64,000 bases of DNA from Lingula anatina. Its lineage: Eukaryota; Brachiopoda; Lingulata; Lingulida; Lingulidae. Both the position numbers and the translations under genes were made by a program. This document shows positions 59,401-64,000 of the stretch, in pieces. The stretch is taken from assembly GCF_001039355.2 (NCBI RefSeq), contig NW_019774625.1:439979-503978 (forward strand), in the 5' to 3' direction. Below the pieces are notes generated by a model, which did no database searches, was not told where the DNA came from, and saw nothing but the letters and a program-made list of their open reading frames with translations. The first letter of the stretch is position 1, and every line of letters starts with the position of its first letter.

Positions 59401-62400
59401 TAAAGTTTGATATTGTTTTTGTAAAGCTTGGAATTTACATGTTCTTTGCAAAAAATTCTAATAGAATATTTTTACAATTTATGCATACTTGTTCCCTTTG
59501 ATATTATAGCAGCAATTTATTGGTAAGTCAACATGCCCTATTCTGTTTTCAAAAATCGTTTCATCTGGCACTAATTTGTATATGAAATTTTTATCATCAT
59601 GTTTAGAAATAAAGTCAATTTATAGCTTTATAATTATGATATAGGTTCCAGGGATTGTACCTGTATATTATGGAATTTGGAACTGAGTGAATACATGGAG
59701 ACACTAAAGGGACATGAGGCTAGTGTGTCATGTGTAGCCCTCTCTGTGAACGATGCCTTTGCTTTGTCTGGTTCAAAAGATGGGACCTTCAGAGTGTGGA
59801 ACAAAACCCTGGCAATCCCAGTTGTGATATACAAGGTACAAGTGTGTTAATAACTCAACAAATTTGTACAAAATTTCAATTAAAAAATGGCCATATTTCC
59901 CAAAATGATATTTTGTTTATTGAAAAGGCAAATATAAGAATTCTATATTTTGATCTTTATAGGAGCACCAATCACCAGCAGTCAATGCAACCATACTACC
60001 AGACAACATCAGGGTACTGACTACAGCTGCCAATGATACTATCCACATCTGGAAGGCAGATACAGGGGAGACACTGTTTGTGTATAGAGCCCCCAACTTA
60101 CTGCTGATTGTGTCACCCAGTGGTAAACTGGCCATATCTGGGAATGGAAGCCATAGGTCAGTAGAATATTATGTCCATTTCTGTCTCTTTTGTGCCCGCA
60201 AGAGATAAATTGGAGTGGATATTAAAAAAATACAGTTACTGCAAAACATATTACCTGGTTGGCCTTTTATTTAAAGGATGGAAGTATCAAAGTTGTTTCA
60301 TGTCAATTGCTTTGTTCATTGTAACAAGCAGTATCATAATTGAAAAACAGGTTATTGTATACATGGTTATAATTAAGGCATGCATTCAGAATGATAGGTC
60401 ATGGAATTTACGTGTGTGCCAAATGCATGTAAATGTGCATATTTTTTGGTGTTTGAAGTTATTTGATATCCCAATTATTTGATTTCTAAATTATTTAAAA
60501 TTATTTTATTGTAACTACTATCAATGTTTTTTTTTAATTGAAGAAGTTTATGTTTACAAGATTATATTCTTTTAAGTTAACTATTTCTAAAAGTCTACCT
60601 TGGGTGCTTATTCTTCTACTCTGTAAATCTTTGGTTGCCTTTTTTAACTTAACATTCTTCATTTCAATTTAGTCTTCGTTTATGGTCTGTTGAAGATGGG
60701 AGACATATCCAAACTCTTCATCACAATGACAAAATAACTTGTGTCACATTTTCTGCTGATTCTGAGCACATGGTCACAGGGTCCACAGATCATTCCTTAA
60801 AAATATGGGAGGCTAAAAGTGGGAAACTTACTCAGGTAACTGAAAATAAAAACAAGTGTCTAAATGGTGACCTTTAATTTTCCTCTAACAAAGTTGTTCT
60901 AGGAGGTATCAATCACATTCAGTGATTATAATACATGCACTTTACATGCAGATTTGACCCAGTATGTTTTCAGATGTGTTTTGGGGGTGGGAGCATATAA
61001 GATACAATTTATATGCCAATGATGGCATGTGGGAGTGGTGAGTGTGCACATACTTGCCTGTGTAAATAAAAACAGACAAAGCCATTTTAGCTTATTATTT
61101 AAGAAAAATCTTTTAATGTAAATTGAAGTAAAAAAAGATCATTGTACCATTCCCAAGGCCAAGTGCAGAACACAGGTGCTGTACTTGCAATTTTCCTTGA
61201 GAGCTAGCAATGCCCATAAAATAACCATGCAGACCCCTCAGCCTAAGATTATTTGGGTATCTGAAATTTACATGAGATGGGTAGCACTGTAATGTCTCAA
61301 TATTTTAAGTGGGGGAATTGTGAATTTTACAGATAATTTATTTTTCCAAGTCATGGATTGGTAAAATTAGAGCATTCTTAGAGTGGTAACTACAAAACTG
61401 AAAAGTTCTATTCTAAACAGTAAAAGCACCACAAATGCAATAGAGAGAGAGAGATTACAAAATCATGTGTCTGAAATACCTGTATTGACAATTTTCCCCA
61501 TTTAAAAGATCAAGTCATTATCATATCTTGTAAAGAAGTCACTTAAAGTAAGTTACACAGGAACTTGGGAGGGGGGAAGGAGAAAAAATGTTTTAGAGTT
61601 GGTTTTATGGAAAACAGATAGTAATTTTGCAAAAGTAGAGATTATTATCAGCATTTATGGTGTATTTTTAAAGATAAGTAAACTGTCACATCTTATGCCA
61701 TTTCATTGTATGAGTGATTGGACTGGGACGTGTATTTATGTACAGGTCCTTGTGGAGCATACAAGTGCTGTGTTGTGTGTGGCCATGACAACTGGCAGTA
61801 TTCACATAGTGTCAGGGTCTGAGGATAGGAGTGTCTTGGTGTGGGGTATGCCAACTGGAGAGGTGGAGTACAAACTGGAGGGCCATACTCAGGCAGTGAC
61901 AGCAGTCAAGGTGACTGAAGATGGAGGATCAGCTTTGTCAGGTAGATCTGTTGACCTTTTAATATTCTTCAGTTTTATTCTTTTGAAAGTTATTTTGTAG
62001 GATAGTCTTACAGATTTTTTTCATTATGTATACCAATATTATACTCAAATGAAAGTGTTTCAAGCACTTGTCTATTTTAAAATATATTTGATTACCTGTG
62101 TATTTTTCAAAGTATTATATAGCTTTTTTTTTTTTTTTACTATCAAGGTTCGCTTGACTGCACATTACGTTTATGGAGCATCATCCATGGCTGCTTAATC
62201 ACTTTGTTCGACATGCATCACCTTGTGGTGGACTTAATGATAAATAGTGTTGCCAGGCGCATCATTATTCGCCTGGATAACGAAAGATTTTTGCCAGTCT
62301 TGTGTCTTCATAACAGCCCAGTTAGTGATGTCAAATGTCAGAGTCAAATAAGCCTTCACATGGGTGAGTAATTTTGATGTATTGAAAGTGTGTGTATATT

Positions 62401-63831
62401 TTAATTACCAGGTGCTGTCCACATCAATATATATGTCCAACACATTTGTTAAATGACTTTTTTTTTTTTTTTTGTTCTTCCTTATAGATATGAACTCAAC
62501 TATTAGAAATACTGGTATATACATTTATTGTCATTAAATAAATACATTTTTCCAACTTTGCAACCGTACTCCACATTTTAGTATTTTTTTACTTCTACAT
62601 GTTGTATTTGTAGAAAAATGCCTACTTGACCTGATCTGTCTCATAACATGTTGGATTGGATGTGGTGAAAACTTGAATTCAAATAACATCAGAAATGAAT
62701 TTTAAGTTAATACATTGCAAACAAATCCTTGTTGTAGCTACAATAATTTTAAAGGGATTTTGATAGAACCTTATAAATTTGATGTGCTGCAACAATATAA
62801 CCTCATCCTAATGCTCTGCTTTACAAAGCTAATTAAGCACTTGGGTGGACACCTGTATTTCAGTTTTAACCTTAGAAACCACCATTCCAAGAATTTTCTT
62901 CCCCCACCCTCCCCACCATTGATACCTATTTATGTATTTATCTAAGCTAGAGAGTGCACTCACTAAAAGGCTGTCAAAGCATGGTAAAACCTACCCCTCT
63001 TCTTATGCAAAAGATGCAGGGAGTTGGTTGCTTTATGGCTTTTTGGGAGCCTGTCGAGCCACAATCAAGTGGCCTGTGGACACTAACATAGGCTTCCACT
63101 CAAAATCTTAACTGCATTTTGATTGAGGTTATAATTTAATAACATTTCAAAATTGAACTCTTCATTTAGAAATTCCAAAATAAATATCTTAGAGTATCCC
63201 TGACTTTGTAGATATCTGATATCAGTAATCGGNGTCCCCCACCCTTCCCACCATTGATACCTACTTATGTATTTATCTAAGCTAGAGAGTGCACTCACTA
63301 AAAGGCTGTCAAAGCATGGTAAAACCTACCCCTCTTCTTATGCAAAAGATGCAGGGAGTTGGTTGCTTTATGGCTTTTTGGGAGCCTGTCGAGCCACAAT
63401 CAAGTGGCCTGTGGACACTAACATAGGCTTCCACTCAAAATCTTAACTGCATTTTGATTGAGGTTATAATTTAATAACATTTCAAAATTGAACTCTTCAT
63501 TTAGAAATTCCAAAATAAATATCTTAGAGTATCCCTGACTTTGTAGATATCTGATATCAGTAATCGGTATTCTTTGGCAACCATTTCTAGTGTAACAACA
63601 CAATATTTTGCAATCTCATACATAATACTACATAGATGACAATAAAAGAAATGTATTTTTTTTTAGTATCATTTTTGATTAATTTTTTTTTTTTCAGCCA
63701 ATAGTATTTTACCAATCCACCCCAAACCATTACCCCCAACACGGGGCAGACTGACCCATATTTATCCCACTGAAAGAAGAAAAAACACTATTAAAAGGGT
63801 GTCACTATCTACCCTGCCAGAAATAATAAGG
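49040..63831 (+). CDS. NACHT and WD-repeat domain protein (NWD1/NWD2-type), 22 exons, 3' end off window
   Basis: STAND-type NTPase: an N-terminal DUF4062-like domain, a NACHT ATPase and a long WD40 array; NWD1 and NWD2 are the vertebrate members. Exon ends: 49040-49154, 50451-50653, 50896-50995, 51641-51743, 52037-52185, 52591-52665, 52865-54232, 54508-54813, 55098-55331, 55656-55913, 56056-56179, 56467-56654, 56809-56934, 57345-57424, 58191-58370, 58915-59032, 59645-59835, 59963-60156, 60673-60835, 61746-61941, 62148-62363, 63698-63831. All phases agree: 4821 nt, 1607 codons with no stop. Residues about 28-140: VKIFICCTQS then LWEIVLPELQQYC and GPFFLCLTGNKYGP. Walker A GPVGCGKSS at residues 403-411; Walker B WLILLDGID at 491-499. 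About 13 WD repeats from residue 971 (for example DCNVHIWDI, DKTVKMWSM, DHSLKIWEA, DCTLRLWSI). It ends at the window without a stop, so the C-terminus is missing. Confidence 0.9.
50383..50443. repeat. Poly-T tract (61 T) forming the polypyrimidine tract of exon 2
   Basis: 61 consecutive T followed by ACTTCAG and the exon. The exact length is likely to be uncertain in the assembly. Confidence 0.95.
50451..50653 (+). CDS. NACHT-WD exon 2
   Basis: 67 codons: QLERCILWEIVLPELQQYC, then YDRSLFDLCMLELEDCHRIS and GPFFL, the conserved DUF4062-like core. The acceptor (ACTTCAG) is preceded by an uninterrupted run of 61 T. Confidence 0.92.
50896..50995 (+). CDS. NACHT-WD exon 3
   Basis: CLTGNKYGPTPLPAYIKAED and onward, matching GLLGEKYGNIRIP in NWD2. 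Phase 0 in, phase 1 out. Acceptor CTTTCAG, donor AAAG|GTATTA. Confidence 0.92.
51641..51743 (+). CDS. NACHT-WD exon 4
   Basis: MCLLNSWYIKDDVLRPTVYR and onward, matching LLEEWYCRDENSVPAAYYL in NWD2. Acceptor TTCATAG, donor GCAG|GTAATG. Confidence 0.9.
52037..52185 (+). CDS. NACHT-WD exon 5 (GC-AG donor)
   Basis: NPEMQGLRERDQLDWLETFK and onward to SEYYTG. The only frame-preserving 3' end is GAG|GCAAGT, a GC donor. Using the nearby GT (CAA|GTAGTC) would break the frame. Confidence 0.85.
52591..52665 (+). CDS. NACHT-WD exon 6
   Basis: A 75-nt phase 1 to phase 1 exon, VDQLVRRAFELSPKRCMSVV and onward, aligning with the FALGKQ...KKCVCYIRKI region of NWD2. Acceptor ATTGTAG, donor GAAG|GTTGGT. Confidence 0.85.
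52865..54232 (+). CDS. NACHT-WD exon 7 (complete NACHT domain)
   Basis: 1368 nt, residues 250-704. Walker A GPVGCGKSS starts at 53326; Walker B is WLILLDGID. It then holds HRVHVIMSYTSE (sensor region) and the helical part ending FPHLLWTAIRFQL. Acceptor TTTTTCAG, donor CTTG|GTAAGT. Confidence 0.95.
54508..54813 (+). CDS. NACHT-WD exon 8
   Basis: 101 codons: PYLSRHQMENKSLFIWKHSV and onward to GLWIHLLFS, the winged-helix and helical segment after NACHT. Acceptor TTCTTAG, donor TCAG|GTATGT. Confidence 0.9.
55098..55331 (+). CDS. NACHT-WD exon 9
   Basis: 77 codons: DVDQFKEHTFCNFEYLMAKL and onward to LIGRLRKIK, a helical region matching NWD2 around FDKVLSDIE. Acceptor ATTTTAG, donor AAAG|GTACTG. 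Confidence 0.9.
55656..55913 (+). CDS. NACHT-WD exon 10 (second GC-AG donor)
   Basis: 85 codons ending KKKIMSFEG. It leads into the WD array. The frame-preserving donor is GAAG|GCAAGT, a second GC donor in this gene; the nearby GT (CAA|GTTTTG) shifts out of the WD frame. Confidence 0.88.
56056..56179 (+). CDS. NACHT-WD exon 11 (WD repeat 1)
   Basis: HSKLVTCLCLSHDNKFLVSG and onward to DCNVHIWDIATG. Acceptor TTTCCAG, donor ACAG|GTTTGT. Confidence 0.93.
56467..56654 (+). CDS. NACHT-WD exon 12 (WD repeats 2-3)
   Basis: PHDDTVLCLALNTRDDILVT and onward through HAGPVSCVCLNANDTILVT. Acceptor ACTGCAG, donor ACAG|GTGAGT. Confidence 0.93.
56809..56934 (+). CDS. NACHT-WD exon 13 (WD repeats 3-4)
   Basis: SLDKTVKMWSMDDMTLLNSV, then VITMDISVDSIFLLM. 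Acceptor TTTACAG, donor ATGG|GTGAGA. Confidence 0.92.
57345..57424 (+). CDS. NACHT-WD exon 14 (WD repeat 4 end)
   Basis: LEDGIIEVRSFTTGTIVHNL and onward to HRVE. Acceptor TATTCAG, donor GAA|GTATGC. Confidence 0.88.
57425..58190. other. NACHT-WD intron 14
   Basis: AT-rich intron; no further exon or repeat recognised. Confidence 0.5.
58191..58370 (+). CDS. NACHT-WD exon 15 (WD repeats 5-6)
   Basis: VSSLCVSKDSQHVVVGCKNC and onward to DEFFIVTASK. The acceptor ACGAAG has a weak polypyrimidine tract but is the only one that preserves the WD register. Donor AAG|GTAGGA. Confidence 0.85.
58915..59032 (+). CDS. NACHT-WD exon 16 (WD repeats 6-7)
   Basis: NTISVWNFLKSDSSPGGNKN, then HSAAITCMAMSPDGKTAIT. 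Acceptor TTTACAG, donor ACAG|GTAGAC. Confidence 0.92.
59645..59835 (+). CDS. NACHT-WD exon 17 (WD repeats 7-8)
   Basis: SRDCTCILWNLELSEYMETL, then GHEASVSCVALSVNDAFALS and DGTFRVWNK. Acceptor GATATAG, donor AAG|GTACAA. Confidence 0.93.
59963..60156 (+). CDS. NACHT-WD exon 18 (WD repeats 9-10)
   Basis: EHQSPAVNATILPDNIRVLT, NDTIHIWKADTGE, then LLLIVSPSGKLAISGNGS. Acceptor TTTATAG, donor ATAG|GTCAGT. Confidence 0.92.
60673..60835 (+). CDS. NACHT-WD exon 19 (WD repeats 10-11)
   Basis: LRLWSVEDGRHIQTLHHNDK, then ITCVTFSADSEHMVTGSTDH and LKIWEAKSGKL. Acceptor AATTTAG, donor CAG|GTAACT. Confidence 0.93.
60836..61745. other. NACHT-WD intron 19
   Basis: AT-rich intron with a short GA repeat near 61443-61454; nothing coding recognised. 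Confidence 0.5.
61746..61941 (+). CDS. NACHT-WD exon 20 (WD repeats 12-13)
   Basis: VLVEHTSAVLCVAMTTGSIH, then SEDRSVLVWGMPTGE and HTQAVTAVKVTEDGGSALS. Acceptor TGTACAG, donor TCAG|GTAGAT. Confidence 0.93.
62148..62363 (+). CDS. NACHT-WD exon 21 (WD repeat 13 and following)
   Basis: SLDCTLRLWSIIHGCLITLF, then RIIIRLDNERFLPVLCLHNS. The acceptor is ATCAAG after a T-rich tract, the donor ATGG|GTGAGT. Confidence 0.9.
62488..62514 (+). CDS. Candidate 27-nt microexon of the NACHT-WD gene
   Basis: CTTATAG|27 nt|GTATAT after a long T tract. It is phase 1 to phase 1 and would insert about nine residues (DMNSTIRNT) between exons 21 and 22. Optional; frame symmetry is the only support. Confidence 0.25.
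62900..63232. repeat. Direct duplication, left copy (contig overlap at single N)
   Basis: 333 bp almost identical to 63235-63567, ending ATCAGTAATCGG at the N. Intronic sequence of the NACHT-WD gene. Confidence 0.92.
63233..63233. other. Assembly join (single N)
   Basis: One N exactly between two direct 333-bp copies. Confidence 1.
63235..63567. repeat. Direct duplication, right copy (contig overlap at single N)
   Basis: 333 bp copy of 62900-63232 with only a few substitutions (for example ACCCTTCCC against ACCCTCCCC). It then continues uniquely toward exon 22. Confidence 0.92.
63698..63831 (+). CDS. NACHT-WD exon 22 (last in window)
   Basis: NSILPIHPKPLPPTRGRLTH and onward to LSTLPEIIR, a proline-rich, basic segment. 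Acceptor TTTTCAG, donor AGG|GTAAGA. The gene continues beyond 64000. Confidence 0.85.
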
Positions 63832-64000
63832 GTAAGAGGGTAATATTAGTAATGCTCTAATGTTATTTAAAGGTTGAACAAATGAGAACAGATTTGAGCG
63901 TAAAATCATATTTTATATTATTTGGAAAATCACAACAGCTTAGTTGTTTATAATATCAGCAGAGAGCTTGCAACTTCAGTTCAGATTTTTACGCATTTTA

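Noticed and set aside
1-64000. CRISPR array, operon or defence-island type system
   Set aside because: No spaced repeats of that type and no prokaryotic gene organisation; the sequence is clearly animal with spliced genes.

Overview
This is an intron-rich, AT-rich animal nuclear sequence. Exons are short and joined by GT-AG introns. The proteins match families known from vertebrates, no operons or Shine-Dalgarno sites are seen, and intergenic and intronic DNA carries inverted-repeat transposons and microsatellites. The gene set fits a non-vertebrate metazoan, plausibly a marine invertebrate deuterostome, but I cannot name the species. Three sites where the assembly was joined with N (75 N at 19634-19708, single N at 28747 and 63233) each sit between two near-identical direct copies. 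They look like unmerged, allelic contig ends rather than real tandem duplications.

Layout, left to right. 1861-10466 (minus): the first three coding exons of a Bicaudal-C (BICC1) orthologue; the remainder lies beyond the left edge. 10467-14125: intergenic, with a 67-nt palindrome, a CpG-richer patch, a possible signal-peptide exon and a small palindrome flanked by 9-bp direct repeats. 14126-26911 (minus): a complete PRIMPOL orthologue in 14 exons (729 aa if the duplicated exons are counted once) with all catalytic and zinc-ligand residues. A Tc1/mariner element lies in one intron, starting six bases inside the splice donor. 26912-27730: a head-to-head promoter region shared with the next gene. 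27731-41575 (plus): a complete Storkhead-box (STOX1/2-type) gene in 5 exons (999 aa); its first exon is present twice because of an assembly overlap. 43357-47595 (plus): a weaker, unrecognised three-exon small gene (109 aa). Nested on the opposite strand is a small Pro/Gly/Tyr-rich protein gene (45149-46329 and upstream). 49040-63831 (plus): 22 exons and 1607 residues of a NACHT and WD-repeat protein of the NWD1/NWD2 type, continuing off the right edge.

The genes do not form one pathway. PRIMPOL is a DNA-damage-tolerance primase, BICC1 an RNA-binding KH/SAM regulator, STOX a winged-helix regulator and NWD a STAND-type NTPase with a WD propeller array. What links them is position: human PRIMPOL and STOX2 are both at 4q35.1, and BICC1 and STOX1 are both on 10q21-q22, so this window looks like the pre-duplication version of that neighbourhood. 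I found no CRISPR array, rRNA or convincing tRNA. I do not see a clearly new biological system; the most unusual items are the Tc1 insertion at a splice donor, the inverted-dimer structure of that Tc1 element, the enlarged PRIMPOL linker exon, and the unrecognised small genes.
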